The notes: generated by a model from the sequence alone, not told the origin. 64,000 nucleotides of DNA from Candidatus Meridianibacter frigidus (GCA_003243975.1 QHBJ01000034.1:1-64000); one strand, 5' to 3'; numbered from the stretch's first letter, positions 16,253-25,016 are shown. Numbers and translations are program-made.

Positions 16253-16862
16253 GAATGGATGCTCCTTGCGGAAAGATGCGCCCGATTTGTGGACCCAGAA
16301 TGCGGCGCAGAATTCGGACGGCGCGGTGAACGTGAGATTTTACCGTACCGATCGGCTGATGAAGGATCTCGGCGATTTCGGGATGGCTGCGGCCTTCGAT
16401 GAAACGGAGTGTGGCAGCCGCCCGCAGGTGCATCGGCAGAGAAAGCAGGGCGCGCTCGACGAGCACCATGTCGGCATTTCGTTCCACAATGGCTTCGGGC
16501 TGCGCCGGGCCTTCGTGAGAACCGCGCAGCAAGGCCTCGGGATCCGCCAGAGCGTCCAAGGCCACGTTCGTGGGTTTCTTTGAGCGCAGGCGGTTTCGGG
16601 TCACGTTGAGTGTGATGGTGTAAAGCCAGGGCTGCAAACGCAGCTCGGCACGCTGTTGCGGCGACATCTTGCCTAGCGCGCGAAACGCTCGCACGAAGGC
16701 ATCCTGCACGATCTCTTCGGCGTCTTCGCGGTTTCCGGTCATCCGCAAAGCAAAGCCGTACAAGCGTCGCTGATAATCCTCGACGATCGATTCAAAGCGC
16801 TCGGTGCTCGGCGCGGGTTTGGCTACCTTGAGCCGGCCTGCCGGATGCACGGCACGTGGCAC
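16239..16862 (-). CDS. ECF-type RNA polymerase sigma factor
   Basis: A 207-residue sigma-70 family factor with region 2 (YGFALRMTGNREDAEEIVQD; helix binding -10 DNA and core polymerase) and region 4 (ALLSLPMHLRAAATLRF to GTVKSHVHRA; -35 binding helix-turn-helix). No region 3, so group IV/ECF. I prefer GTG 16862 to ATG 16898 because GGGAG sits 6 bases before the GTG. Its end overlaps the ZAS-Ogt gene, the usual arrangement of a sigma and its anti-sigma. It probably directs its own operon and other alkylation-related genes, but I could not identify the promoter by eye. Confidence 0.9.
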   Translation of the reverse strand: MPRAVHPAGRLKVAKPAPSTERFESIVEDYQRRLYGFALRMTGNREDAEEIVQDAFVRAFRALGKMSPQQRAELRLQPWLYTITLNVTRNRLRSKKPTNVALDALADPEALLRGSHEGPAQPEAIVERNADMVLVERALLSLPMHLRAAATLRFIEGRSHPEIAEILHQPIGTVKSHVHRAVRILRRILGPQIGRIFPQGASIHALS

Positions 16863-17015
16863 GTTATACTCCCTGCTCAGGGGTGCGAGCGCGCTCATAC
16901 GCGTCCCAACACCGCTGAGCGCGGTAAAGTTTCACGCGCCCTTCGCAGGTCCCGCAAAGCGGGCGGGGCGAACTTCGACTCATGAAGCCCAGCCGGCTTG
17001 CAGTAAGATTTTTAG

Positions 17016-17049
17016 AACCGCTCGGTGCCGTGCGCGCCGGGCGGTTTTT
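17016..17049 (+). terminator. Plus-strand intrinsic terminator without an upstream gene
   Basis: AACCGCTCGG (17016-17025) pairs with CCGGGCGGTT (17037-17046) over ten pairs with one G-T, then a T5 run to 17049. No plus-strand gene precedes it: the 154 bases from 16862 lie upstream of the divergent sigma gene. It sits 30 bases before the gene at 17080, so it may be a leader attenuator or end a short transcript. Confidence 0.65.
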
Positions 17050-17079
17050 GCTTTAGCGTAGAGCGCGAAGGAGAGCCCG

Positions 17080-17463
17080 ATGGTCGATACGGCGGAGATC
17101 ACGTTTGACGCGTATACGATGTGCAGCTTTGTTCCCACTCTAGGATCGTCCCGAGCCATTCCCTTACTGCTCATCGGCTACCGTCAAGGGCACGATCCTA
17201 CGCTGGTGTGGCTGGTTCCAAAGAATGGCATCAGCCCGAGCGGACTTACCGAGGATCCGTACTATGCGAAGGTCCTGCGCGATCCGCACTCTTATTTTAC
17301 GAAAAAACTCAACAAGTACATCGAGGAAACCGGCAGCACCAAACGGGGCATCGAGATGCTGATCGACTGCCATCAAAACCACCTTGCGTTTACGGAATTC
17401 GCCCACATGAACGAAGTGCCGTTCAAACATCCCATCGAGGTGGAGCTGATCGGCGCTTCGTAG
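17080..17463 (+). CDS. Hypothetical protein, 127 residues
   Basis: A soluble alpha/beta protein without signal peptide or membrane segment. I do not recognise a family. The ATG follows GGAGAG at good spacing. Notable composition: VPKNGISPSG and a C-terminal IEVELIGAS. An intrinsic terminator lies just upstream, so expression may be attenuated. It is alone on the plus strand between the divergent sigma operon and a convergent exported-protein gene, whose stop is 7 bases away. Confidence 0.7.
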   Translation: MVDTAEITFDAYTMCSFVPTLGSSRAIPLLLIGYRQGHDPTLVWLVPKNGISPSGLTEDPYYAKVLRDPHSYFTKKLNKYIEETGSTKRGIEMLIDCHQNHLAFTEFAHMNEVPFKHPIEVELIGAS

Positions 17464-17470
17464 CGCGTCG

Positions 17471-18223
17471 TTAACGGGTAAACCGGGCTTCCTTGAGCGT
17501 GCTGAGGGCCTGAGCGCGAATGGATCTCTTGTAGACAATGCTAACCGCGGTGGCCTTCTTCACGTCGTTGACGTTGCCGCTGATGGTCAGCGTCGCATCG
17601 AGCGCCAAAAGTAGCGCGTTGTCCAGTTCGTAGTACGCAACACCGGTCATATGCATCGTCCCGCGCAGTGACATCGTGGGCCGGTCCGGAAGGGGTCCAT
17701 GCATCGGACCGTCGGCGTTAAAGCGCACCGAGATCGCGCGCCGGCCGCCCACGGTCCCAATGGGGCCACCCGTTAGGAAGCCGTGGAGCGCGCCTCCGGT
17801 CATCGGAGCCGGGAATCCAAAGGGCAGCCGTCCGTGCAACCGGGAGAGATCGCCCAGGGTCGCCGCGTCCAACTGCACCGAGAACGGCTGGTTCAGAACG
17901 GTCAGGTAACTTGGATCGCGATTGTAGTCGTCGCGTTGCTCTCCATTTGGCAGGAGCGTGGCTTCGAAGGATGCGTGCATCGCCTGCGCGCCGCCCTGAT
18001 CGGTTTTGGTAATGCGAGCGAAGGCAACGTAGCGCGTGGAGTTGCGTGCCTTCTTTATGGTTAGGGTTTCAGTTCCCGAATACGAGATTTGTGTCTGCAA
18101 GTCGGAGGAAGAGCCGATGCGATAGCGATCCGTTCCGGAAACGGAGTATTGCTGGTCGGCCAGTGCGGGGCCGCCGAGCGCCCAAAGCATCGCGCAAACC
18201 AACACGGATGTAGCCGGCCGCAT
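17471..18223 (-). CDS. Exported hypothetical protein
   Basis: About 250 residues. The N-terminus (SVLVCAMLWALGGPALA) is a clear signal peptide with an ALA-type cleavage site. The mature part is beta-rich with many Thr/Ser/Gly and no cysteine, suggesting a periplasmic or surface beta-sandwich. No family recognised. ATG 18223 is chosen over GTG 18232 because AGGTGAG precedes it at ideal spacing. Divergent from the GH125 gene with about 115 bases between starts. Confidence 0.7.
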   Translation of the reverse strand: MRPATSVLVCAMLWALGGPALADQQYSVSGTDRYRIGSSSDLQTQISYSGTETLTIKKARNSTRYVAFARITKTDQGGAQAMHASFEATLLPNGEQRDDYNRDPSYLTVLNQPFSVQLDAATLGDLSRLHGRLPFGFPAPMTGGALHGFLTGGPIGTVGGRRAISVRFNADGPMHGPLPDRPTMSLRGTMHMTGVAYYELDNALLLALDATLTISGNVNDVKKATAVSIVYKRSIRAQALSTLKEARFTR

Positions 18224-18337
18224 ACTTCTCACCTCTTCGCAGTATATCCAAAAACGTGTTGGCCTTAACGCGCGTTCCTTGAGAGCAACGTGCGATGAGG
18301 AGGTCCGAACGCCGAATCCGGGTATAGCTAGGTTACG

Positions 18338-19630
18338 ATGAGTTTCGCGAAGACCGGCGCGATTGTGCTGGTTTGTCTGTTGACCGTTACGGTGAAGCCG
18401 TCAGCGGCTGCCACGCCGCCGGTCACTGACCATGCGGCCTCGGTTGCCTACACCCTGCAGAAGCTTTATCAAACCGCCTACGACGAGGCCTACAGCCGGC
18501 ATGCTGTCAGCGAGCAAGACGGCACCACCTTCGTCTCCACCGGCGACATCGACGCTGAGTGGCTCCGCGATTCCAGTGCGGTTGTAAAGCCGTACATCGG
18601 ATTGTCGCTGACCGATCCCCAAGTTGCGCGAACGCTGCGCGGCGTGGTCGCCAGGCAAGCGAAGTACATTCTGCTGGACCCCTATGCCAACGCCTTCACG
18701 CTCGACTATCACGTAGCCGAGCGTAAGTTCGAGATGGACTCCCTGCTCTATCCGATTTGGTTTTCGTATCTCTATTGGAAGGCGGCCGGAGATCGTTCCA
18801 TCTTTACGCCGGAAGTACAGCGCGCGTTCGCGCGCGTGATGAGCGTTTTGCGCACCGAACAGCACCACGCTTCCCGGTCTCAGTACCGTCATCCGCAGCT
18901 AGCCGCAGGCGGCGAAGGAAGCCGGGTCGGTTTTACCGGCTTGGTTTGGACTGGATTCCGGCCTTCCGACGATCCAGCGCGCTATCAGTTCAACATCCCG
19001 GACAACATGTTCGCGGCGGTCGTGATGCGAGATCTCACGCAGATCGAACGCGAGGTGTACCGCGACGATCGGGCGGCTCAAAACGCCTGGGGTCTGGCAG
19101 AGCAGATTCAGCGCGCCATCGAGCAATACGCGCAGGTAAACGTTCCGCCGTTCGGGCGAATTTATGCCTACGAAATCGACGGGCTTGGCCACGCGAACCT
19201 GATGGACGACGCGAACATTCCTTCGCTCCTTTCGATACCGTATTACGGGTACGTCGGGAACCGGGATTCCGTTTACCGTGCGACGCGCGCGTTTGCACTC
19301 TCCGACCGTAACCCGTTTTTCTACCATGGAAAGTACGCCGATGGTATCGGCAGCCCGCACACGGCGCATAACTACATCTGGCCACTCTCGCTGGTGATGC
19401 AGGCGCTCACCGCCGCGGACCAGTCGGAAATCTCGCGGGTTCTTGGCTACATCGCAGTTTCCGACATCGGGGACCATCGTCTGCACGAATCCTTCAATGC
19501 CGATTGGCCCGAGTCGTACACACGCGATGACTTCGCTTGGCCCAATGCGCTCTTTGCCGAACTGATGAACGGCAACAAGAATCTCATCCCGGCGTATATG
19601 GAATCGGCGCGCGTGCCGGCCGTGAAGTAG
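18338..19630 (+). CDS. Glycoside hydrolase family 125 (exo-alpha-1,6-mannosidase type)
   Basis: 430 residues with a signal peptide (residues 1 to about 24, ending SAAA). The GH125 pattern is strong: STGDIDAEWLRDSS near the start, EMDSLLYPIW, GLVWTGFRPSDDPA, FNIPDNMFAAV, LMDDANIPSLLSIPYYGY, SPHTAHNYIWPLSL and DFAWPNALFAEL near the end. Known members are metal-independent inverting exo-mannosidases that trim alpha-1,6-mannose. Export suggests action on external mannan or glycoprotein. No mannose transporter or other glycosidase is adjacent, so the pathway is unclear. Its stop meets the stop of the convergent membrane protein without a gap. Confidence 0.9.
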   Translation: MSFAKTGAIVLVCLLTVTVKPSAAATPPVTDHAASVAYTLQKLYQTAYDEAYSRHAVSEQDGTTFVSTGDIDAEWLRDSSAVVKPYIGLSLTDPQVARTLRGVVARQAKYILLDPYANAFTLDYHVAERKFEMDSLLYPIWFSYLYWKAAGDRSIFTPEVQRAFARVMSVLRTEQHHASRSQYRHPQLAAGGEGSRVGFTGLVWTGFRPSDDPARYQFNIPDNMFAAVVMRDLTQIEREVYRDDRAAQNAWGLAEQIQRAIEQYAQVNVPPFGRIYAYEIDGLGHANLMDDANIPSLLSIPYYGYVGNRDSVYRATRAFALSDRNPFFYHGKYADGIGSPHTAHNYIWPLSLVMQALTAADQSEISRVLGYIAVSDIGDHRLHESFNADWPESYTRDDFAWPNALFAELMNGNKNLIPAYMESARVPAVK

Positions 19631-20323
19631 TTAGAGCGCCTGCTTTAAACGCTCTCGTTCACGCGCCAGACAATCCAGGTAGATGACCGTAGTAAGAACC
19701 GCAAACGGCGCGGTAAGCAGCGTTGCAAGCGGCGTGACCGCGTAAAAGTTCGCTTGAGCGGCACTATAGTGGCGGTGAAGAAGCAGAAGAGTCAGGTACT
19801 CCACGAGCGCGATGAGCGCGATTTGGGCAGCCATGATCCAAACCAGCCGCCGCATGTTGCCATTTTGCCAGCTCAATGTAATGCTGCGAAAGAATGAAAG
19901 CGGGATGAGCGCCAGTGTCGACACCTCGTGCTCTGTGCTGGCAAAAACGTCGGCCATGAGAAGCGTCGTCAGCAGCAGCAGCGCCAGAAATCCCAGAAAC
20001 CTGCCGGCCAGATCCTGGCCCTGTGCGAAGAACGCGCCGGCGTACAGGTAGCCCAGAGCGAAGTCAATCAGGATTACCGCCCAGAGTCGCTCGAGGCCGC
20101 GGCCGACGATCGTGCCCGGCGCCTGGGTTTCCCCGCGCATGTCGGCAGCCGTCAGTATGTTCGCATAGACGATGATGAGGGGGTCGAGCACCGCATCGCC
20201 CACCTGCATCCACACGGTGCTCGCGTGCGTCTGCACAAAGAGTTGCCACTGAATGGCTAAGACCGCGAGACTTAGCGGCATATAGAAGGCGGCCCGCCGT
20301 GCAAATAGCGCGGCGCTCCGCAA
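19631..20323 (-). CDS. Polytopic inner-membrane protein of unknown function
   Basis: 230 residues with about six hydrophobic segments, for example AAFYMPLSLAVLAIQWQLFV, FLALLLLTTLLMADVFA and VWIMAAQIALIALVEYL, and a charged C-terminus (ARERERLKQAL). It resembles general integral membrane proteins with many small residues; no family recognised and no catalytic motif visible. Convergent and abutting with GH125; 38 bases from the next minus-strand gene, which is probably co-transcribed. Confidence 0.7.
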   Translation of the reverse strand: MRSAALFARRAAFYMPLSLAVLAIQWQLFVQTHASTVWMQVGDAVLDPLIIVYANILTAADMRGETQAPGTIVGRGLERLWAVILIDFALGYLYAGAFFAQGQDLAGRFLGFLALLLLTTLLMADVFASTEHEVSTLALIPLSFFRSITLSWQNGNMRRLVWIMAAQIALIALVEYLTLLLLHRHYSAAQANFYAVTPLATLLTAPFAVLTTVIYLDCLARERERLKQAL

Positions 20324-20360
20324 GATCAGCTTCCCAAACGCTGCGGGGAGCGCGCTGCCT

Positions 20361-20753
20361 TCAGTGTCGCGTTCGGAGGATTTCAGAGCTTACGCCGCGG
20401 GTTGGGACTCTTAAGAAGAAGCGGACGTCCATTTCGCCAGCGCAGGCGATGGTCTGCGCGGGGTCTGCAAAGATGCGTCCGTTCAGGTCCACGGTAAACT
20501 CCCCCGCACGAAATGCACTCAGCGTTGCATTGATGCTGCGTGTGATTTTGTCGGCGGGCGCGCGCGCTCCGAGGACCTGGCGAACTGCCAGTTTGATCAC
20601 CGAATCGACGCGCAAGGGCGTCACCAGCGAAAAGGCGCCACAGCCGGTCGCCGCAACGGCATGCAGATCGAGTGGAACTCGAACGCGAATCACCTTGGCG
20701 GTTTTGGCACGAATCGAGGAGCCGCCTGCCGCCAGGGAGTATGCCTCGAGCAC
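20361..20753 (-). CDS. Hypothetical soluble protein, 130 residues
   Basis: A GTG-started frame of alternating strands and helices (RVRVPLDLHAVAATG, FTVDLNGRIFADPA, AGEMDVRFFLRVP) without signal peptide or membrane segments. I do not recognise it. The start at 20753 lies 2 bases from the divergent ATG at 20756, so both genes have almost no untranslated leader. Probably in the same transcript as the membrane protein downstream. Confidence 0.6.
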   Translation of the reverse strand: MLEAYSLAAGGSSIRAKTAKVIRVRVPLDLHAVAATGCGAFSLVTPLRVDSVIKLAVRQVLGARAPADKITRSINATLSAFRAGEFTVDLNGRIFADPAQTIACAGEMDVRFFLRVPTRGVSSEILRTRH

Positions 20754-20755
20754 CG

Positions 20756-21151
20756 ATGTCTTTCTTCGGCTCTCACAGCCACAGCGAGGTCGCCCACGCA
20801 GCCGATCGATTCATCTCAAAGATGGACGAAGGGCAACTTACAGCGACGATTCAAGACGAACAAGCGAAGATGGTGCACGACGCTCGCGTCGCGCTCGTGC
20901 AGAGCGTGTTGGATGCCTTTCGGCACCGTGGGGAGTCTTCCGATGACGTGGCCGAAGCGGCCGGCGTCCCGGTGGAACGACTGCTGCTCGCCGAACCTGA
21001 TGGCGTAGCGACGCTCTTGGCGTACGTGGCGCGGAATGCCGGCCTTTTGAAAGAGGCATTGACGACGATGATCGAAAGCCGCCCCGCCTCTGTTGCCCAG
21101 CTTCCGCAATCCATCATCGATGGCGTTACATCGCAACTGGCGAGGGCATGA
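20756..21151 (+). CDS. Hypothetical helical protein, 131 residues
   Basis: Mostly helical soluble protein with a possible small helix-turn-helix-like stretch (DDVAEAAGVPVERLLLAEPD) in the middle, which might bind DNA, though this is weak. Longer upstream starts in the frame were rejected because they lie antisense to the GTG-started neighbour. Its stop overlaps the next gene's ATG (ATGA), so the two are translationally coupled. Confidence 0.6.
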   Translation: MSFFGSHSHSEVAHAADRFISKMDEGQLTATIQDEQAKMVHDARVALVQSVLDAFRHRGESSDDVAEAAGVPVERLLLAEPDGVATLLAYVARNAGLLKEALTTMIESRPASVAQLPQSIIDGVTSQLARA

Positions 21152-21954
21152 CCGAACCGCCGCGGCGAACGCGACGCTCCGGCTATGACGGGCCGGCCGG
21201 CAAGCATCTTCCAATCTTGCCTCTCGCGATCATCGTGATTTTGGCCGGCCTCGCTTTGGGCGCACTGGCTGCACGTTTCCTCGGTCGTTCCGCCGAGCAG
21301 CCCGCAGCGACCACCGCGCAGCCTCAAAACGCAAGCGCAGCACCGGTGCCCACGGCTGCTCCGGAGACGGCGGTCCCGCCACCCAAACCTTCCAGAAGCG
21401 CGGTCGTCGTCATGCTTCGCACTCCAGGTTCATTGCCGGCCAATCGTGCATCGGCTCGTGCAACGTTCCATCGTATCGCGCTGGCGACGCCAAAGCCCTC
21501 ACTCTCGGCGGTGCCGGCGCAAAGCCTAAACATACCGCCAACGCGGCGGCCCTCGGTTGCCTCAGCCTCCGTTGCTGTTGCGCCCGCGACACCGCGAGTT
21601 CGCCCAATTTCAGCGCGGCCGCCAATAGCGGCGCCGTCGCCTATGTCGCCGAGCCCTTCGGAGAGCGCTTCGAATCTCGCGCGCACGTATTTGACTGCCC
21701 TCATGCGCGGCGATCGACGGTCGGCAGCCGCCGCCCTGGGCCAAAGTCCGGAAACCAGTTCGCTCGATGAATCGCAATTTCTGGACTCGAGTGCGCGCAT
21801 CACTTCGGTGCACACGCTGCCCAATGGCGATGGAAGCTACAAAGTTGAAAGCGAAGTCACCGCTTCAAAAGGCACCTATTTCGTGACCATGCAAGTTTCG
21901 CACGTCGGAGACGGTTACGTAATCACCGACCACCACGCGATACGAATTCAGTGA
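21148..21954 (+). CDS. Membrane-anchored Pro/Ala-rich protein with C-terminal globular domain
   Basis: 268 residues. A short positively charged N-terminus is followed by one membrane helix (LPLAIIVILAGLALGALAA, about residues 21-39). Residues 50-180 are a low-complexity Ala/Pro/Ser linker. The last 90 residues (LARTYLTALMRGDRRSA to YVITDHHAI) look like an NTF2/DUF4878-like cone domain. The topology places that domain outside the cytoplasm. Function unknown. Start ATG overlaps the previous stop by 4 bases. Confidence 0.7.
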   Translation: MTEPPRRTRRSGYDGPAGKHLPILPLAIIVILAGLALGALAARFLGRSAEQPAATTAQPQNASAAPVPTAAPETAVPPPKPSRSAVVVMLRTPGSLPANRASARATFHRIALATPKPSLSAVPAQSLNIPPTRRPSVASASVAVAPATPRVRPISARPPIAAPSPMSPSPSESASNLARTYLTALMRGDRRSAAAALGQSPETSSLDESQFLDSSARITSVHTLPNGDGSYKVESEVTASKGTYFVTMQVSHVGDGYVITDHHAIRIQ

Positions 21955-21959
21955 CGGGT

Positions 21960-22069
21960 GTGTCACGCTGAGCAGAGCCGCAGGCGCGAAGTCGAAGGGC
22001 GACAAGCTCATGCCTCGACAATGCTTCCCCTCGACGTTGCTTGGGAGGGGCTCAGGCTCAGCATGACAC
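21960..22069. repeat. Intergenic inverted-repeat element, copy 1
   Basis: About 110 bases bounded by TGTCACGCTGAGC and GCTCAGCATGACA, which are imperfect inverted repeats. The interior includes CGAAGTCGAAGGGC, a motif seen in dispersed intergenic palindromes of many bacteria. Copy 2 follows with a period of about 130 bases. Lies between two genes whose 3' ends converge, where such elements often act as mRNA ends. Confidence 0.75.
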
Positions 22070-22090
22070 GATGGCGGGGCATTTATCTCG

Positions 22091-22200
22091 TGTCACCCTG
22101 AGCAGCGCCGCAGGCGCGAAGTCGAAGGGCGGCACAAGCTCATGCTTCGACAATGCTTCCCCTCGACGATGCTCGGGACAGGCTCAGGCTCAGCATGACA
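22091..22200. repeat. Intergenic inverted-repeat element, copy 2
   Basis: A near-identical second copy, bounded by TGTCACCCTGAGC and GCTCAGCATGACA. It differs from copy 1 mainly by a few substitutions and by CGATGCTCGGGACAGGC replacing CGTTGCTTGGGAGGGGC. Together the copies fill almost all of the 289-base gap between the membrane-anchored protein and actP. Confidence 0.75.
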
Positions 22201-22242
22201 CATCGGCGCTACGGTCAGGATGACAAACTAAATCAGATTATC

Positions 22243-23928
22243 CTAAACCTCGGCGCCGAGTCCCGTGTTGGCGCGAACGGTGAGTTGCGCGAAGTTTCCT
22301 TCGGCCTCCGCATCTTTTGCCAAAAACGTGCCGAGGATTGCGGCGAGGAAACCGAGCGGTATGGAAACCAAGCCCGGGTTCTCGAGCGGAAAGAGCGGCG
22401 CTGCTTGGATAAGGTGGCGAACCGCTGCTTCGGGCGGATCGATGCCCATGACCGCCGGGCTGATCGCTATGAGGACCAGCGACGAAATCAACCCGGTGAG
22501 CATCCCCGCAATGCTGCCGGTGCGATTGAACCGTTTCCACATCAGTGTTAACAGGATGACCGGAACGTTTGCGCTGGCCGCTACCGCGAACGCCAGTCCG
22601 ACCAGGAACGCAACGTTCAGCGATTTGAGCCCGATTGCCAAGAGAATGGCCAGAACCCCGATGCCGGCCGCGGTAAGGCGCGCCACGCGCACCTGCTCGC
22701 GCTCGTGACCCGTCCCGCCGCGTACGATGTTGAGCCAAATATCGTGCGCAAATGCGGATGAAGCCGCGATCGTCAGCCCCGCGACCACCGCTAGAATGGT
22801 AGCGAACGCCACGGCGGCGATGAACGCAAGGAACAACTCTCCACCCAGCGACTGCGCCAGCAACAACGCCGAAGCGTTGTTGTTTTTCACCGGCACGATG
22901 AACCCGTCTCTCTTAAGCTTGGCGTTAAGCGCCGGCGCTTCTTTGGGGTGGGTGGTAATGTAGCGAATGGCCGCACCGCCGGTAATATGGGCGCCGATGT
23001 TGTCCTTTCCGACGATCGTCGCTGCGCCGAAGCCCAGGAACGTCGTCATGACATAAAACGCGCCGATCAAGATCATTGCCCACGCAACCGACGTGCGTGC
23101 TGCCTTAGCAGAGGGCACGGTGTAAAAACGCATGAGAATGTGCGGCAGTCCCGCAGTGCCGAGCACAAGCGCCAACCCAAGCGAAATCAAATCGAGCGGC
23201 CCCCAGTGGCCGTTGTAACGCAGCCCCGGCTGCAGAAGACTCTTGGTCGCGATGATGTGACCCGCGGCATCCTTGACCGTTCCATGAATCTTACTTACGG
23301 CGGTGAAGAAGTTTCCAAGCGAAAATCCAAAGTGGGCCAGCACCAAGAACGAGAGCACGATGGTTGCGCCCAAGAGTAGCACGGCTTTGATAATCTGCAC
23401 CCACGTCGTTGCGATCATTCCGCCGAAGATGACATAGAAAAGCATGAGCGCGCCGACGACGATAATGGCGGCGTCAAAACTCAGATTTGGCACGAGCTGG
23501 TTGATCAGCACGCCGGCGCCCACCATCTGTGCGATCATGTAGAAGAGCGTGATGACCAGCGTGGAGATTGCGGCGACCGCGCGCACACCCCGCCCGTGCA
23601 TGCGGAACGATAGGACGTCGGCCATCGTATATTTTCCGGTGTTGCGCAACGGCTCGGCCACCAAAAGAAGCACGGTCAAATAGGCCACGAGCCAGCCGAC
23701 CGAATACATGAAACCGTCGAACCCGAAGAACGCTATGAGCCCCGCGATTCCGAGAAACGAAGCGGCGGACATATAGTCGCCTGCGATCGCCCACCCGTTT
23801 TGAAACCCCGAGATCGAGCGGTTGGCACTATAGAAGGCGCGCGGCGACTTGATGCGTGCGGAGGCCCACGCCGTTATGACCAGCGTGAAGAGAACGAAGA
23901 TGACGAACATCACCAGGACGGGACTCAC
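22243..23928 (-). CDS. actP: Sodium:acetate symporter ActP (SSS family)
   Basis: 561 residues with about 13 membrane helices. The N-terminal [20 protein letters not shown] followed by [11 protein letters not shown] is the sodium-site signature of the acetate symporter group, and [16 protein letters not shown] is another conserved stretch. It imports acetate and other short carboxylates with Na+. The upstream gene encodes its usual DUF485 partner, overlapping by 4 bases. Carbon use as acetate agrees with the ETF-QO and beta-oxidation theme but no acs gene is in view. Confidence 0.9.
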   Translation of the reverse strand: MSPVLVMFVIFVLFTLVITAWASARIKSPRAFYSANRSISGFQNGWAIAGDYMSAASFLGIAGLIAFFGFDGFMYSVGWLVAYLTVLLLVAEPLRNTGKYTMADVLSFRMHGRGVRAVAAISTLVITLFYMIAQMVGAGVLINQLVPNLSFDAAIIVVGALMLFYVIFGGMIATTWVQIIKAVLLLGATIVLSFLVLAHFGFSLGNFFTAVSKIHGTVKDAAGHIIATKSLLQPGLRYNGHWGPLDLISLGLALVLGTAGLPHILMRFYTVPSAKAARTSVAWAMILIGAFYVMTTFLGFGAATIVGKDNIGAHITGGAAIRYITTHPKEAPALNAKLKRDGFIVPVKNNNASALLLAQSLGGELFLAFIAAVAFATILAVVAGLTIAASSAFAHDIWLNIVRGGTGHEREQVRVARLTAAGIGVLAILLAIGLKSLNVAFLVGLAFAVAASANVPVILLTLMWKRFNRTGSIAGMLTGLISSLVLIAISPAVMGIDPPEAAVRHLIQAAPLFPLENPGLVSIPLGFLAAILGTFLAKDAEAEGNFAQLTVRANTGLGAEV

Positions 23929-24275
23929 TGGTAGTCGCTCCGCACTCGCGCGATAAGCACCTGCTCAAGTTGGTCGAAGCGCTTCGCACGCCGTAGGTAC
24001 AGCGCCATGATCAGCCAGGCCATAACAAATTCGGAGAGCGCAAACAGATAGGCGAGGTTCACTTCACCGAAGACTCGTCGCGACATCAGTGCTGGATGGT
24101 ATCCCACGAGCACCGGCAACGCAAAGTAGTAGAGCACAAAGAAGATGGTAGCGGGGATGATAAAGCGCCGCTTCGCCGCAACCAGTTCCTGGAACTCCGG
24201 CTGGCCTTGGATGCGCTGCCACTCCTCGGGCGTGAAATGATGGTGCACGGGCCCTGCCTTTCTAGGCCCGAGCAT
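23925..24275 (-). CDS. DUF485 membrane protein (ActP partner, YjcH-like)
   Basis: 116 residues with two membrane helices ([20 protein letters not shown] and [20 protein letters not shown]), the DUF485 layout. This small protein nearly always precedes actP. The longer frame upstream was dropped because it overlaps the gene before it; ATG 24275 lies 17 bases after that gene's stop. The ribosome site is weak (AGAGAA). The overlap with actP couples their translation. Confidence 0.8.
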   Translation of the reverse strand: MLGPRKAGPVHHHFTPEEWQRIQGQPEFQELVAAKRRFIIPATIFFVLYYFALPVLVGYHPALMSRRVFGEVNLAYLFALSEFVMAWLIMALYLRRAKRFDQLEQVLIARVRSDYQ

Positions 24276-24292
24276 TTTTCTCTGGCGCTCGC

Positions 24293-24631
24293 CTACCTCT
24301 TTAAGCGCACGGCGGCGCGCAGGTCCTCGCCGATCAGCAACTCGACGCCCAGTGCACAGATGATAACGACGGTGAAATAGACCGCGAAGTGGTCGAGTTC
24401 GGTTACCGGTAGAATCGTCGCGATCGCAAAACCGGCGAGCAGCAGGCATAAGCTGCCTCCGAGGAAGCGAGCGAGTCCAAGAAGGAACGAGCGCGCGGAG
24501 TGCAGTGAGCGGAACAAGTCGATGGCCATGCGGGCGGGCGAGCGCGTGCCGACGTTCCAGATCACGATGGCCAGCGAGGCGCAGAGAAGCGCGGCGATAA
24601 AGTGGCTAAACGCTAGCAGTGTGGGGGTCAT
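24293..24631 (-). CDS. Small membrane protein of unknown function
   Basis: 112 residues with about three hydrophobic helices (FIAALLCASLAIVIW, LGGSLCLLLAGFAIATILPV, FAVYFTVVIICALGVELLI) and a basic C-terminus. No family recognised. It starts 26 bases inside sufU and ends 17 bases before the DUF485 gene, so it links the suf operon to the acetate transport genes in one possible transcript. Confidence 0.65.
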   Translation of the reverse strand: MTPTLLAFSHFIAALLCASLAIVIWNVGTRSPARMAIDLFRSLHSARSFLLGLARFLGGSLCLLLAGFAIATILPVTELDHFAVYFTVVIICALGVELLIGEDLRAAVRLKR

Positions 24632-25013
24632 CGTCGGGCCATGATGCGATCTCGCCCAACGCCGCGCTCTTGAGGACCTTGAGTCCGAGCATCGCGCACT
24701 TCATGCGCGTGGGGCTGATGCCGATGCCCACGTTTTCGAGGACGACGTCTTTTGAAAGCCGGGCGATATCCTCGAGCCGCTCGCCTTTGATGGTTTGCGT
24801 GAGCATCGAGGCCGATGCTTGGCTAATGGCGCACCCTTTGCCGGAGAAGCGCACGTCTAGCACGCGGCCGTCGCGAACCTGCAGTTCCATGCGAATCTCG
24901 TCCCCACAGAGTGGGTTGAGATCTTCAGCGCTCGCATCGGGCGCATCCAGGTGTCCGAAGTTGCGCGGATTGCGGTAGTGGTCGAGAATATACTCTTTGT
25001 AAAAGTCTTCCAT
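24606..25013 (-). CDS. sufU: SufU-type iron-sulfur assembly / zinc-dependent sulfurtransferase
   Basis: 135 residues. The three ligand cysteines of the SufU fold are visible: NPLCGDEIRM, GKGCAISQAS and RMKCAMLG. SufU accepts persulfide sulfur from SufS and passes it on during [Fe-S] assembly. It follows sufS by 3 bases. The N-terminal MEDFYKEYILDHYRNPRN is typical. Confidence 0.92.
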   Translation of the reverse strand: MEDFYKEYILDHYRNPRNFGHLDAPDASAEDLNPLCGDEIRMELQVRDGRVLDVRFSGKGCAISQASASMLTQTIKGERLEDIARLSKDVVLENVGIGISPTRMKCAMLGLKVLKSAALGEIASWPDDDPHTASV

Positions 25014-25016
25014 CGG

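Noticed and set aside
16898-17010. Possible tRNA (ACTTCGACTC looks like a T-arm loop) or SRP RNA in the sigma/17080 gap
   Set aside because: No acceptor stem, anticodon arm or CCA could be folded by eye, and the SRP core motif is absent.
16804-17061. 85-codon plus-strand frame covering the sigma gene start
   Set aside because: Overlaps the sigma gene 5' part in antisense and shows Cys/Arg-rich random composition; it would end beyond the terminator hairpin.
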